Shown: positions 26,471 to 36,049, counted from the stretch's first letter. The stretch is 64,000 nt of DNA from Gillisella vitis (GCF_014204625.1 NZ_JACHLU010000011.1:107310-171309); one strand, 5' to 3'. Notes: generated by a model from the letters alone, not told the origin. Translations and numbers: made by a program.

Positions 26471-26537
26471 GGCTTTAGCTCTTTCTTTTTCGCATGTACG
26501 TTATCGTTTTATTGAGGACAATAAAACGCGACATGCT
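26471..26537 (-). repeat. Intergenic repeat, copy 3 (family C, inverted)
   Basis: Reverse-orientation copy of the 13269-13339 element, ending GACATGCT. Confidence 0.85.
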
Positions 26538-26631
26538 TTAGGTCCGAAAATCGGTTCCCTCTTTTTGGCCGACACTCTAGCTGTGCTTTTTCATTGATTA
26601 GCAAGGTTTGTCGGCGTATGAAGCACATTCA

Positions 26632-26695
26632 ATCGTGGTGATTTGGCCGGTCGGCTTGCAGCCACGTTAAATAAGTTGCTAAAGGGCCGAGGTGA
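26632..26695 (+). ncRNA. SAM-II riboswitch
   Basis: ATCGTGGTGATTTGGCCGG, then CGGCTTGCAGCCACGTTAAA, then TAAGTTGCTAAAGGGCCGAG: the conserved SAM-II pattern including P1 (CGTGG/CCACG) and the pseudoknot strand. It lies about 100 bases before metA, as in many alphaproteobacteria, and should switch metA off when S-adenosylmethionine is abundant. Confidence 0.93.
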
Positions 26696-26791
26696 GTTCC
26701 CCAAACTTTCCGAGGCCGGAGGCGATGGCAAATGCGGCCGGTGTTTTTGTTGAAGCGGTGAGAATCCGTGGTGACAGGAAAGTGGGAACCA

Positions 26792-27715
26792 ATGCCGATC
26801 AAGATACCCGATACGTTGCCTGCGTTTGAAACCCTCGTCAACGAGGGCGTGCGCGTCATGACGGAAACGGCGGCGATTCGTCAGGATATTCGCCCGTTGC
26901 AGATTGGGCTGCTCAATCTCATGCCCAACAAAATCAAGACAGAAGTGCAGTTTGCCCGCCTGATCGGCGCATCCCCCCTGCAAGTCGAGTTGACGCTGGT
27001 GCGCATGGGTGGCCACAAGGCCAAAAACACCTCGCAAGAACACCTTTTGTCGTTCTACAACACCTGGGAAGAGGTGAAACACCGCAAATTTGACGGTTTC
27101 ATCATCACCGGCGCACCGGTCGAAACCTTGCCCTTTGAAGAGGTCACCTACTGGGATGAATTGTGCGAGATTTTTGAATGGAGCCGAACCAATGTCCATT
27201 CCAGCATGAATGTCTGCTGGGGGGCGATGGCTGCGATTTATCACTTCCACAAAGTGCCAAAACACCCTCTGAAGGAAAAAGCCTTTGGTGTGTTTCGCCA
27301 TCGCAATCTGGCTCCATGCTCGATCTACCTCAACGGATTTTCCGATGATTTTCAGGTGCCGGTCTCGCGCTGGACCGAAGTGCGTCGCGCTGACATCGAG
27401 GCCGTGCCGGAGCTGAATATCCTGATGGAATCTGACGAGATGGGTGTTTGTCTTGTGCAGGAAAATGACGGCAACCGGCTCTATATGTTCAACCACGTTG
27501 AATATGATTCAACCTCGCTGGCTGAAGAATATTTCCGTGATGTCAATGCAGGAATCCCAATCAAAATCCCGCATGATTACTTTCCGCACAATGATGATAC
27601 GCTGACACCGCAAAATCGCTGGCGCAGTCACGCGCACCTGCTGTTTGGCAACTGGATCAACGAGATTTACCAGACAACCACCTATGACGTGAACGAGATC
27701 GGCAAAAAGGGTTGA
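26792..27715 (+). CDS. metA: Homoserine O-acetyltransferase, MetA family
   Basis: Activates homoserine for methionine synthesis. 307 residues, MetA-type (glutamine amidotransferase-like fold). Catalytic Cys142 in [14 protein letters not shown]. Residue 111 is Glu (ITGAPVE111); in this family Glu111 favours acetyl-CoA and Gly111 succinyl-CoA, so acetyl transfer is predicted. Start 26792 ([19 protein letters not shown]) follows GTGGGAACCA. Controlled by the upstream SAM-II riboswitch. The GNAT gene follows after 4 bases. Confidence 0.96.
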   Translation: MPIKIPDTLPAFETLVNEGVRVMTETAAIRQDIRPLQIGLLNLMPNKIKTEVQFARLIGASPLQVELTLVRMGGHKAKNTSQEHLLSFYNTWEEVKHRKFDGFIITGAPVETLPFEEVTYWDELCEIFEWSRTNVHSSMNVCWGAMAAIYHFHKVPKHPLKEKAFGVFRHRNLAPCSIYLNGFSDDFQVPVSRWTEVRRADIEAVPELNILMESDEMGVCLVQENDGNRLYMFNHVEYDSTSLAEEYFRDVNAGIPIKIPHDYFPHNDDTLTPQNRWRSHAHLLFGNWINEIYQTTTYDVNEIGKKG

Positions 27716-27719
27716 GGCC

Positions 27720-28169
27720 ATGACCGCGATTGAGATCAGACCACTTGAAGCCACAGACGCCGTGGAATGGCGGCGGCTGTGGAATGACTATCTGAAATTT
27801 TATGAAGCAGAGCTGCCAGAAGAGGTCTATGCGACAACCTTTGCCCGCCTGACCGGCGATGCTGAGGGCGAATATCGCGGCCTGCTGGCGATTGTCGACG
27901 GCAGGCCGGTGGGTCTTGCCCATTATCTCTTTCACCGCTCCTGCTGGTATATCGACAATGTCTGCTATCTTCAGGATCTTTATGCTGACCCGGATATGCG
28001 CGGAAAAGGCGTTGGCCGGGCGCTGATTGAGGCCGTTTATGCCGCGGCCGCAACAGAAAATTCAGCCAAGGTCTATTGGATGACGCAGGAAAACAATGCG
28101 ACCGCACGCAAACTTTACGACCGGATTGGCACAAAAACGCCCTTCATCATCTATCAAAAGACCGCTTGA
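27720..28169 (+). CDS. GNAT family acetyltransferase
   Basis: 149 residues. Acetyl-CoA-binding motif LYADPDMRGKGVGRALIEAVY; C-terminal ENNATARKLYDRIG is the usual last GNAT helix. It begins 4 bases after metA, so it probably falls under the same riboswitch. Substrate unknown. Confidence 0.88.
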   Translation: MTAIEIRPLEATDAVEWRRLWNDYLKFYEAELPEEVYATTFARLTGDAEGEYRGLLAIVDGRPVGLAHYLFHRSCWYIDNVCYLQDLYADPDMRGKGVGRALIEAVYAAAATENSAKVYWMTQENNATARKLYDRIGTKTPFIIYQKTA

Positions 28170-28317
28170 TTGCCATGATCCCCAGAGAGCTGACATGAAA
28201 TTTTGTGCCTCAACGCCTGTTTGATGTCGTCTTTATCATTATGGTATTGGCAGTTTTGAGGACGCGGCATAGCTTGCTTCGCGCAAACTGCCACGCAGAG
28301 GACATAGGGATTATATC

Positions 28318-29328
28318 ATGCAGCGAATGAATTTCGGCACCACCGCCAAAGGCGAAACCGTGGAAATGGTGGCGCTCCACGGCGGCGGTTTGCACGCAAA
28401 AATTTTGACCTGGGGTGCCGTTATTCAGGATTTGCGGCTTGAGGGACATACAGCCCCTCTGGTGCTGGGTTTCGAGACGTTTGACAATTATGCCTTCCAC
28501 TCCCCCTATTTTGGCGCAACGCCGGGCCGCTGTGCCAACCGGATTGCAGGCGGACGCTTCACACTGGATGGCAAGGATTATCAGCTGGAATGCAACGAGC
28601 GCGGCCTGACCCATATTCACGGCGGCAGCGATGGTATGGGCAAAAGCAACTGGTCGATTGTCGAGCTTGAGAGAGATCGCGTCGTGCTGGAAATTTGCGA
28701 TGCCGATGGACGGGCAGGTTATCCCGGCAATGTCACCACCCGCGCCACCTATCATCTACAGGATGGTGGCGTTCTCTCGGTTGTCTATGAAAGCACCACA
28801 GATGCGCCAACGCCGGTCAATGTCTGCCAGCACTCCTATTTCAATCTTGATGATTCGCCCGATATTATCGATCATGAACTGATGATTGCGTCCGATCATT
28901 ACCTGCCCGTCAATGACAGACGCATTCCACTGGGAGGGCCGCAACCCGTTGCCGACACCGTCTTCGATTTTCGGCAGATGGGGAGCATTCGCCGTCAGGA
29001 AGAGGGCGTGCAGGTGCCTTTTGATCATAATTACTGCCTGTCCCTTGCCCGCGTTGCAAAACGCAGCGTCGCACTGGTGCGCAGCATCAAATCGGGTGTG
29101 ACAATGGAAGTGCGCACCACCGAGCCGGGCGTGCAGTTCTACTCAGGTGCCTATCTGAATGTGCCCGTCTCCGGCCTTGAGGGACGCCGCTACGGTCCCT
29201 TCGCTGGCCTTTGCCTCGAAACCCAGATCTGGCCAGACGCCATCAACCAGTCCGGTTACCCCAATGCCGTGTTGCGCCCAGGCGAAGTGCTACGGCAGGA
29301 AACCGATTATGTGTTTTCGAAAGAATAA
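28318..29328 (+). CDS. galM: Aldose 1-epimerase (galactose mutarotase)
   Basis: Interconverts alpha and beta anomers of hexoses. 336 residues. Family residues: Arg in GATPGRCANRIAGGRF, a first His in GLTHIHGG, the catalytic His in NVCQHSYFNLDD, and the catalytic Glu in GLCLETQIWPDAIN. No signal peptide. Single gene; AGGG lies 8 bases before the ATG. Confidence 0.93.
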   Translation: MQRMNFGTTAKGETVEMVALHGGGLHAKILTWGAVIQDLRLEGHTAPLVLGFETFDNYAFHSPYFGATPGRCANRIAGGRFTLDGKDYQLECNERGLTHIHGGSDGMGKSNWSIVELERDRVVLEICDADGRAGYPGNVTTRATYHLQDGGVLSVVYESTTDAPTPVNVCQHSYFNLDDSPDIIDHELMIASDHYLPVNDRRIPLGGPQPVADTVFDFRQMGSIRRQEEGVQVPFDHNYCLSLARVAKRSVALVRSIKSGVTMEVRTTEPGVQFYSGAYLNVPVSGLEGRRYGPFAGLCLETQIWPDAINQSGYPNAVLRPGEVLRQETDYVFSKE

Positions 29329-29346
29329 ACACATTGAGAGCGCGTC

Positions 29347-29372
29347 AGAGAAAAGTGGGAACCGGTTTTCAG
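29347..29372. repeat. Family F repeat
   Basis: TCAGAGAAAAGTGGGAACCGG core just past galM, next to a family A palindrome; the same pairing is seen at 10427-10578. Confidence 0.55.
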
Positions 29373-29399
29373 ACAAATCCGATGCGTGAACAAAAATTT

Positions 29400-29435
29400 A
29401 CAGCGCCGTGCGCCATATATGGCGCACGGCGCTGT
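29400..29435. repeat. 36-base perfect palindrome (family A, copy 2)
   Basis: ACAGCGCCGTGCGCCATA and its exact complement, located between convergent galM and the MCP-like gene. Confidence 0.85.
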
Positions 29436-29460
29436 AACACTTTTAATCTATTGCATAATG

Positions 29461-31191
29461 TTAAAACAGCGCATCAGCAAAAAGCTGGTCATCGTCTGCG
29501 GCATAAGATGTCTGGCTTGCTGCATCCACGGCAAAACCATTGCCAATCGGCAGGAAGCGTGTGTGAATATCGCGTTCCTGCGACATGGTGTAAATTGCAT
29601 AAATCTGCTGGCTCAGCGGTTGGGCAATGGCAGCAATTGTGTTGACAGGCAGCAATTCACCGCGGGCGCGATCAGCGATCTGCAAGCATTCTGACAGCAA
29701 GCCACCCAGTTCACGCTCAAAATCCAGCGTGGTCACGGCGGCACTGATGCGGTTAAACACAATCTGGCCTTCCGCGCCAAAAGCCTCAAGGCCCTTTTCC
29801 ATATCCGCAGAAACCGTTTGGATTGCCCCCAGGGCATCCGTCAACGGGTCGTGAATATGGCTGATGTCATCGCTATCGTCGCGTGACAGCACGGCTGTTT
29901 CTTCTTCCACACCGCGCATGTCTTCAACAATGGCATCCGCAGGTGTTTCGAGCTTGGCGGCAAAGGTGCGCAACTCACCGCTGACGACATTCACCGAGCG
30001 CCCGGCATCGCCAAGGCGCGAGCAGCGCAAGTTGGAGTTGAGCGCCATATAGTGAATGTCGGTTTTGATTGAGCGGATGGTTTCAATGCCTGCCAACAGC
30101 GCCTGCGCCGATTCTGTCACCGAGCTGACAAAGGAATCCGATTCCTGAGAGCGGTCCTGAACGCGGTTGGACAGGGCACAGGCGTGGGTAATGTCAGCTT
30201 CCATCTTGCGCAGCACGCTGTTTTCAGCACTGCCACCAGACTTGTTCAGGTCATCGCGCAAGGACAGAACATGGGCAGCATCGCTGGTGAAGCTCGACAG
30301 ATTTGCAAAAATCGCGCTGCATTTCATGCGAAAATCGTCGAGCGATTCCTGCAACTGCGCATGGGCAAGATGGGCAACAGCCTGACGAATACCATTGGCA
30401 AGAACCGGATCCTGCACCGAGCCTTGCGCCAGAAAATCCTCCAGGCAATGAAACATGCTTTGCACATGTTCAAGACGCTGGCGGGTAATATCGCCGATCT
30501 GCAAGGCAGACAGCACTGTGCCGACCTTGGCCTGAATGGTGCGCGTAACCGATTTCACGTCATTGGCAATTCCAGCCATGGCGTGGTGCTGTGCGGCCAA
30601 TTGATCAGAGCTGCTGTTGAGCGAGCTGACAATTGTTGGAATGGTTTCTCGGAAGTCATTCAGAATACTGTCGGAAAATGCCCGTGCTGTGTCCAGTTGT
30701 CCGCGCATATGCGCAAGCTTGCTGGCAAAACGGTCAATTTCCTCGGCACCGGATTGAATGCGCTCCCGAATTTCATCGGCGAAGCCGGAAAATTCATCAA
30801 GACCCGCACCAGTGATTTTCACCGTGATGGCAAAGGTGCGTAAGTAGCGAATGGTTTCGCGCATTTCTTCAACATGCGATGAGGTTGAAGAACACAGGCT
30901 GAGAATTCGGTTAAACGATGTTTGCCGCGCAATCGCCCTTTCCGGCAGCAGCGCCAGATCCGACACGGTTCGACGCAGGCCCTTCACCGTTTCCGCAGCC
31001 GTCTTGCCATCCAGCACACCTGTCAACAGATCAAGACTTTCAACCAGACCATTGAGAATCTCAACCACCGACACCAGAACAGCGCCGCCCTCAAGGAAGG
31101 ATTTCTCAAGTCGGGAATGCGCCGTCATGAGCCTCAGCTCAAAATCACTGCGCGAACCTTTGCCTGGGTGGGTCTTTAAAACTGCTTGCAC
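29461..31191 (-). CDS. Soluble MCP-like coiled-coil protein (atypical chemoreceptor relative)
   Basis: 576 residues, mostly amphipathic helix, with no membrane segment, HAMP or sensor domain. One segment, IKTDIHYMALNSNLRCSRLGD followed by SVNVVSGELRTFAAKLE, parallels the chemoreceptor tip ([21 protein letters not shown]... [10 protein letters not shown]), but core contact residues differ: Cys-Ser-Arg replaces the usual Ala-Ala-Arg. A second motif, ALQIGDITRQRLEHVQSMF, resembles sequences found in soluble MCP-like proteins. GTG start with GAGGTG upstream. It is 5 kb from the che cluster on the same strand. Role unknown; it might act as a cytoplasmic receptor or decoy. Confidence 0.7.
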   Translation of the reverse strand: MQAVLKTHPGKGSRSDFELRLMTAHSRLEKSFLEGGAVLVSVVEILNGLVESLDLLTGVLDGKTAAETVKGLRRTVSDLALLPERAIARQTSFNRILSLCSSTSSHVEEMRETIRYLRTFAITVKITGAGLDEFSGFADEIRERIQSGAEEIDRFASKLAHMRGQLDTARAFSDSILNDFRETIPTIVSSLNSSSDQLAAQHHAMAGIANDVKSVTRTIQAKVGTVLSALQIGDITRQRLEHVQSMFHCLEDFLAQGSVQDPVLANGIRQAVAHLAHAQLQESLDDFRMKCSAIFANLSSFTSDAAHVLSLRDDLNKSGGSAENSVLRKMEADITHACALSNRVQDRSQESDSFVSSVTESAQALLAGIETIRSIKTDIHYMALNSNLRCSRLGDAGRSVNVVSGELRTFAAKLETPADAIVEDMRGVEEETAVLSRDDSDDISHIHDPLTDALGAIQTVSADMEKGLEAFGAEGQIVFNRISAAVTTLDFERELGGLLSECLQIADRARGELLPVNTIAAIAQPLSQQIYAIYTMSQERDIHTRFLPIGNGFAVDAASQTSYAADDDQLFADALF

Positions 31192-31291
31192 GAAAACACC
31201 TCACGAGAGTGGTATTTCGGCACATTAGTCCCAATTCAAGAATGACAGGTAAATGCTGGCAAGAATCCAGGAAATTAAATCAACTTAAAAT

Positions 31292-31326
31292 AACCGGGGT
31301 CAGGCTTTCGCATGACCCCGGCTTTA
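31292..31326 (-). terminator. Terminator after the DUF1737 gene
   Basis: CCGGGGTCA-ggctttcgca-TGACCCCGG, 4 bases past the stop on the minus strand, followed by TTATTTT. Confidence 0.7.
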
Positions 31327-31328
31327 TA

Positions 31329-31544
31329 TTATTGCTCGCCCAGCTTCATTGCCGGATCATAGTCCTTGCCATGCACGGTCTTGACCACCGGCTGGCCGCA
31401 ATACATCGAGTTTGTTGCCGGATTGAATGTCAGGCTTGGTGACCCGGCCAGCTCCCAGCCCTTGTTCAGCGCATCAGTCACACGGTGGCAAAAGGATGCA
31501 TCATCGGGGCCTGTGAGAAAACGATACAATTTCATTCGCTTCAT
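31329..31544 (-). CDS. DUF1737 domain protein
   Basis: 71 residues, MKRMKLYRFLTGPDDASFC then HRVTDALNKGWELAGSPSL, the DUF1737 pattern; function unknown. Its ATG overlaps the stop of the CitE-like gene (ATGA), indicating coupled translation; the third-codon-later ATG at 31535 (MKLYRFLTG) has better Shine-Dalgarno spacing and matches family starts. Confidence 0.88.
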   Translation of the reverse strand: MKRMKLYRFLTGPDDASFCHRVTDALNKGWELAGSPSLTFNPATNSMYCGQPVVKTVHGKDYDPAMKLGEQ

Positions 31545-32422
31545 ACCTTTCTATGTTCAAGAAGAGAGAGTTTGGCCAGCAGGCGCTCGGCCTGTTCGGC
31601 ATGGAGACGCTCAATCATCCGCCCATTCTGATTGAGAATATTCAGATGTGCTGCATCAGGTGCGGCAAAGGCAGCCACAAGAGCACGCGCCTCATCGATT
31701 TGCGCCTGCGACGGGCCAAAATGGCGGTTGGCAGCTTCAATCTGGGCGGGATGGATCAGCATTTTTCCATCAAATCCCATGGCCGCCCCTTGGGCGCATT
31801 CCATGTCAAAAGCGGTCAGATCCTTGAAGTCATTGGAAACGCTGTCAATCACATCCAGATTATACGCCCGCGCGGCCAGCACCACCTGCATCAGCCACGA
31901 AACAAGATAGTGTCTATCAGGCTCCGCAGGCACGCGGGTCTCCTTGCGCAAATCATTCAGACCCACAACAAAGCAGTCAAGCCCGACCGTGGATGCCTGC
32001 CCGGCGATGGTTGCGGCATGAAGAATGGCTTTGGGCGTCTCGATCATCGCCCAGAGCCGCACCGCATCGCCCACACCATGCCGTAAGCGGGAAAGCTCTT
32101 CGACGTGCTCGGCTTTTGGCAGCAGCACTGCATCCGGCTGGCAGGCTTTGACCAAAGCCATATCGGCTGCCAGAAAAGCAGACGTGCTGCCGTTGACGCG
32201 GATAATCAGCTCACGGTCATTCACATCCTTGTGTTCAAACAGCGCGCGCAGATTGTCACGTGCTTCTGCTTTTTTGTCGTCTGCAACCGAATCTTCCAGA
32301 TCAAAAATAAGACCGTCGCAATCAAGCGACAGCGATTTTTCCAATGCCCGCCTGTTGATAGCAGGAACGCTGATGATGGAGCGGCGCAATCTGGCCGGAT
32401 GAACGGGAGGTAAGATCGCCAT
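31541..32422 (-). CDS. HpcH/HpaI (CitE-like) CoA-ester lyase
   Basis: 293 residues, citrate lyase beta-subunit / malyl-CoA lyase fold. Motifs: RRSIISVPAINRRALEKS, DGLIFDLEDSVADDKKAEAR (metal-binding Glu/Asp), IIRVNGSTS, and MGFDGKMLIHPAQIEAANRHF. Probably cleaves a beta-hydroxyacyl-CoA such as malyl-CoA or citramalyl-CoA. There is no citrate lyase alpha or acyl-carrier gene nearby, so it is not part of citrate lyase. Coupled to the DUF1737 gene. Confidence 0.88.
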   Translation of the reverse strand: MAILPPVHPARLRRSIISVPAINRRALEKSLSLDCDGLIFDLEDSVADDKKAEARDNLRALFEHKDVNDRELIIRVNGSTSAFLAADMALVKACQPDAVLLPKAEHVEELSRLRHGVGDAVRLWAMIETPKAILHAATIAGQASTVGLDCFVVGLNDLRKETRVPAEPDRHYLVSWLMQVVLAARAYNLDVIDSVSNDFKDLTAFDMECAQGAAMGFDGKMLIHPAQIEAANRHFGPSQAQIDEARALVAAFAAPDAAHLNILNQNGRMIERLHAEQAERLLAKLSLLEHRKV

Positions 32423-32532
32423 GTTTTTTCATCTCAGAAGTGTTGTGCAGGCCTTGCCATAAAAACTACGCGTTTCTTACCCCTTGTAAGCGTTCAGGAG
32501 AAGGCCCACTTTCAGGTCGTGAAAGGATTATC

Positions 32533-32769
32533 ATGATGCAAAATCTTCGTGTTTTCGGATTGGTTGGCCTCGGTGTTGTGGCCCTGATGGCCACTGCGGT
32601 TCTCACCGTTTCCATAACTTTGATTGCTGGCGCTGTCTTGAGCGGAACGCTGGCATGGCGCATGTTGACGCTCCGTCCGAAGCCCGCCCCTGTCAACGCT
32701 CAGGCGCGCAAGAATGCGCAGCCGGTGCGAATCTGGAATGACGGCAAGGGCACCATCATCGATATGTGA
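32533..32769 (+). CDS. Small membrane protein, unknown function
   Basis: 78 residues. Starts [20 protein letters not shown], continues as one or two hydrophobic helices up to about residue 45, then a basic tail ([16 protein letters not shown]) ending [20 protein letters not shown] precedes the start. Lies 112 bases before leuD on the same strand and divergent from the CitE-like gene. Confidence 0.65.
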   Translation: MMQNLRVFGLVGLGVVALMATAVLTVSITLIAGAVLSGTLAWRMLTLRPKPAPVNAQARKNAQPVRIWNDGKGTIIDM

Positions 32770-32881
32770 GGGGCGCTTGCAGCAGGCCGACGACAAGCCT
32801 GCAAGTTTCTCCTTCAAATCCGGTCGTTTTTCCGCTATGCGGAGGAAAATTATTCCGTCACGCCGAGCGAAGGTTACGTCT

Positions 32882-33487
32882 ATGGATAAATTCACCAAAC
32901 TCACCGGGGTTGCAGCGCCATTGCCGGTTGTCAATATTGACACCGATATGATCATCCCGAAGGATTACCTGAAGACAATCAAGCGCACCGGTCTCGGAAC
33001 CGGCCTGTTTGCTGAAGCCCGGTATCTGGATGATGGTTCCGTAAACCCCGATTTCGTGCTCAACAAGCCCGCCTATCAGAACGCAAAAATTCTGGTTGCC
33101 GGTGATAATTTCGGCTGCGGCTCTTCGCGCGAACATGCGCCATGGGCGCTGCTGGATTTTGGCATTCGCTGCGTGATCTCCACCAGCTTCGCCGATATTT
33201 TCTACAACAACTGTTTCAAGAACGGCATTTTGCCCATTGTTGTCAGCCCGGAAGATCTGGAAAAGCTGATGGATGATGCCCAGCGCGGCTCAAACGCCGT
33301 GTTGACGGTTGATCTGGAAACCCAGGAAATTACCGGTCCCGATGGCGGCACCATCAGCTTCGAACTGGATGCCTTCCGTCGTCACTGCATGTTGAACGGT
33401 CTGGACGATATTGGCCTGACGCTGGAAAAGGCAAACTCCATCGCAAGCTTTGAAGCGTCCAATGCCCAAACCCGTCCATGGGCTTGA
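32882..33487 (+). CDS. leuD: 3-isopropylmalate dehydratase small subunit
   Basis: Isomerises isopropylmalate in leucine synthesis together with LeuC. 201 residues; start [20 protein letters not shown] at 32882. Motifs: [14 protein letters not shown] and [21 protein letters not shown]. leuC is not in the window. A terminator follows, so leuB is probably transcribed separately or by read-through. Confidence 0.97.
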   Translation: MDKFTKLTGVAAPLPVVNIDTDMIIPKDYLKTIKRTGLGTGLFAEARYLDDGSVNPDFVLNKPAYQNAKILVAGDNFGCGSSREHAPWALLDFGIRCVISTSFADIFYNNCFKNGILPIVVSPEDLEKLMDDAQRGSNAVLTVDLETQEITGPDGGTISFELDAFRRHCMLNGLDDIGLTLEKANSIASFEASNAQTRPWA

Positions 33488-33514
33488 TGTGCGGTTAAGG
33501 TGATAAACATATGC

Positions 33515-33543
33515 AAAGGCAGGTCGCAGGACCTGCCTTTTTT
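33515..33543 (+). terminator. Terminator of leuD
   Basis: AAGGCAGGTC-gca-GGACCTGCC followed by TTTTTT. Confidence 0.9.
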
Positions 33544-33653
33544 CATGACATCTACAGCATTTATGCGTACCGCATCCCGCAGAGCTGTCCTTGAAATGCT
33601 GCCCATGGGCCGATAAAACGCCCTCAATCCTGTTTCCAACGAGGTTTACTCTC

Positions 33654-34766
33654 ATGACAGTCCGCAAGCTTTTCCTTCTTCCCGGCGACGGCATTGGGCC
33701 GGAATCCATGAATGAAGTTCGCAAGATCATCACCTACATGAACGCCGAGCTGGATGGCGGCTTTGAAACGGATGAAGGTCTCGTCGGCGGCTGCGCCTAT
33801 GAAGCCCATGGCGTTGCCATTTCCGAAGAGGATATGGCCAAGGCCGTGGCGGCCGATGCCGTGCTGTTTGGCGCGGTTGGTGGACCACAGTGGGATGCCG
33901 TTCCTTACGATGTGCGGCCTGAGGCTGGCCTTTTGCGCCTGCGCAAGGATCTGGAGCTGTTTGCAAACCTGCGCCCCGCCATTTGCTATCCCGCTCTTGC
34001 GTCCGCATCTTCGCTGAAGCCCGAGCTGGTGGAAGGTCTCGACATTCTGATCGTGCGCGAACTGACGGGCGGCGTTTACTTCGGTGAGCCGAAGACCATT
34101 ACCGATCTGGGCAATGGCCAAAAGCGCGCCATCGACACGCAGGTCTATGACACCTATGAAATTGAGCGGATTTCGGCCGTTGCTTTCGAGCTGGCCCGCA
34201 CCCGTAAAAATGCCGTGTGCTCGATGGAAAAGCGCAACGTCATGAAGTCCGGCGTGTTGTGGAATCAGGTTGTGACCGAAACCCACAAGGCCAGATTTTC
34301 CGACGTGAAGCTGGAGCATATGCTGGCAGACGCTGGCGGAATGCAGCTGGTTCGCGCACCAAAACAGTTCGACGTGATTGTGACCGACAACCTGTTTGGC
34401 GATATGCTGTCTGACGTTGCTTCCATGCTGACCGGCTCGCTGGGCATGTTGCCCTCCGCATCGCTTGGTGCGCCAGATGCCAAGACCGGCAAGCGCAAGG
34501 CGCTGTATGAGCCTGTGCATGGTTCGGCACCCGATATTGCCGGCAAGGGCATTGCCAATCCAATCGCCATGATCGCCTCCTTCGCCATGTGCCTGCGCTA
34601 TTCCTTCGGTCTGGTTGAACAGGCGGATGCGCTGGAAAAGGCCATTGCCAATGTTCTGGAAAAGGGCATTCGCACCGGCGACATCATGACGGAAGGCTCG
34701 ACAAAGGTTGGCACAGTTGAAATGGGCGATGCAATCCTTGCAGAATTCAAGGCCCTGACGCAGTAA
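33654..34766 (+). CDS. leuB: 3-isopropylmalate dehydrogenase
   Basis: Oxidative decarboxylation step of leucine synthesis with NAD+. 370 residues. Motifs: [51 protein letters not shown], and the metal/NAD site [20 protein letters not shown] with [18 protein letters not shown]. Start [13 protein letters not shown] at 33654, preceded by GAGGT. Confidence 0.98.
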   Translation: MTVRKLFLLPGDGIGPESMNEVRKIITYMNAELDGGFETDEGLVGGCAYEAHGVAISEEDMAKAVAADAVLFGAVGGPQWDAVPYDVRPEAGLLRLRKDLELFANLRPAICYPALASASSLKPELVEGLDILIVRELTGGVYFGEPKTITDLGNGQKRAIDTQVYDTYEIERISAVAFELARTRKNAVCSMEKRNVMKSGVLWNQVVTETHKARFSDVKLEHMLADAGGMQLVRAPKQFDVIVTDNLFGDMLSDVASMLTGSLGMLPSASLGAPDAKTGKRKALYEPVHGSAPDIAGKGIANPIAMIASFAMCLRYSFGLVEQADALEKAIANVLEKGIRTGDIMTEGSTKVGTVEMGDAILAEFKALTQ

Positions 34767-34853
34767 AAATCCTGTCCTTCATCTCGATTGTATGATTGCT
34801 TAAACCGAAACTGGTTTATAAATGAAATTATACAATCAATATGAACAGTATTG

Positions 34854-34881
34854 CGCCGTGCATCCTATAGGATGCACGGCG
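34854..34881. repeat. 28-base perfect palindrome (family A variant)
   Basis: CGCCGTGCATCCTA and its complement. The outer CGCCGTGC matches family A; the core CATCCTATAGGATG replaces GCCATATATGGC while keeping full pairing. The 34767-35027 gap contains this and a weaker family F-like palindrome at about 34930-34993. Confidence 0.75.
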
Positions 34882-35027
34882 TTTCAATTTTGAGCGAAGC
34901 ATTGTCACATACCCTCTAATATCACCTGCTAGAGTTTGTCAGGGAAACGCTGAATCCGATTTTTCCGACAAACGGTGCTCACTTTTCGGAGCAAAGCTGT
35001 TGGAAGCGAGCAGGCAAAGGGGGATGG

Positions 35028-35861
35028 ATGAGCGCTATTTTTGCGCGTCTACGAAAACCACAACGCTGTCATTGTCTTGCCTACTGGCCAATGATGAGCA
35101 ATTTTCTGGCGTGTTTCAGTCTGGTGATGCTTGCCGCAGTGGTTTTTGATGGTGCAAGTGGCCATACAGGGCGTCTTTCAAATCCGGTGTTGCTGGCTGT
35201 GGCTTCAACATTGACGCGGTTTGGTGAATCCGACTGGTGCCTGGTGATCAGCTTTATTCTTACCCTCGAAGGGACCGTTTCTGCCCATCTGGCCAGCACA
35301 GCCCGGCGACGCTGTCATGCGATTTTCATCAGCTCCATTGGCGTCTATGCTTTTTTATCGATTGCCTTATCCGGCCTTGCGGCCAATCTGCTGAAAAAGG
35401 CGATTGGCCGCGCCAGACCCGAACAGTTTCTCCAGACAGGTGCGTTTGACTTTTTGCCCTTTGCTGGCAGTGCCCGATTTGAAAGCTTCCCTTCCGGCCA
35501 TTCCACAACAGTTGGTGCCGTTTTCATGATCGCGGCCTTGATCTGTCCCCGTTATCGGCTACCGTTCCTCATCGCTGCTCTGTGGCTTGGCATGACACGG
35601 GTGCTGGTGGGCGCTCACTATCCAAGCGATGTAATAGCCGGCCTGTGTTTTGGGGCAGGCTTTACCTGGATAATGGCACGGCTGTTTGCCCGTCACGGCC
35701 TGGTGTTTCTGCTGGATCAACACGGAAAACTGGTTTTGCGGCAACCACTGAAAAAAACCGGATACCAGACAACAATGAGGCGAAATATGCCGCAGGAAAA
35801 CCGGCGCATGGATGCAGACCTTTCAATGCCCGCTCTCTGCCCACGATCAGAGCCTGCATAA
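35028..35861 (+). CDS. PAP2-family membrane phosphatase
   Basis: 277 residues with about five to six hydrophobic segments. Complete phosphatase motifs: KKAIGRARP, FPSGHSTTVGA and TRVLVGAHYPSDVIAG. Likely dephosphorylates a lipid pyrophosphate or phosphate (undecaprenyl-PP, lipid A or phosphatidate types cannot be told apart). Unusual hydrophilic C-terminal tail of about 45 residues. AAGGGGG precedes the ATG. Confidence 0.88.
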   Translation: MSAIFARLRKPQRCHCLAYWPMMSNFLACFSLVMLAAVVFDGASGHTGRLSNPVLLAVASTLTRFGESDWCLVISFILTLEGTVSAHLASTARRRCHAIFISSIGVYAFLSIALSGLAANLLKKAIGRARPEQFLQTGAFDFLPFAGSARFESFPSGHSTTVGAVFMIAALICPRYRLPFLIAALWLGMTRVLVGAHYPSDVIAGLCFGAGFTWIMARLFARHGLVFLLDQHGKLVLRQPLKKTGYQTTMRRNMPQENRRMDADLSMPALCPRSEPA

Positions 35862-35911
35862 AAATACCCAAAGCTTTCCTCCGGGTATCTGCGACCGTGA
35901 GTTTGTCTTTT

Positions 35912-36049
35912 CGGAAAAACCGGGTTCCACTTTTCCCTGACAAACTCTATAGCATCGTGCCATAAATCGGAATCGGTACGATGCTATAGCTTTTTGTTTT
36001 TGCATCGGATTTTTCCGAAAACCGGGGCCACTTTTCGGTCCGATGCTCT
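35912..36049. repeat. Cluster of three intergenic repeats between PAP2 gene and cheB
   Basis: 35912-35951: family F (CGGGTTCCACTTTTCCCTGA). 35947-35989: palindrome CTATAGCATCGT...ACGATGCTATAG (family D). 36002-36049: GCATCGGATTTTTCCGAAAA... and TTTTCGGTCCGATGC. The region lies between convergent stops and probably serves as transcript ends for both. Confidence 0.75.

Noticed and set aside
31541..32422. Citrate lyase beta subunit proper
   Set aside because: No citrate lyase alpha, gamma or accessory genes nearby; a free-standing CoA-ester lyase is more likely.
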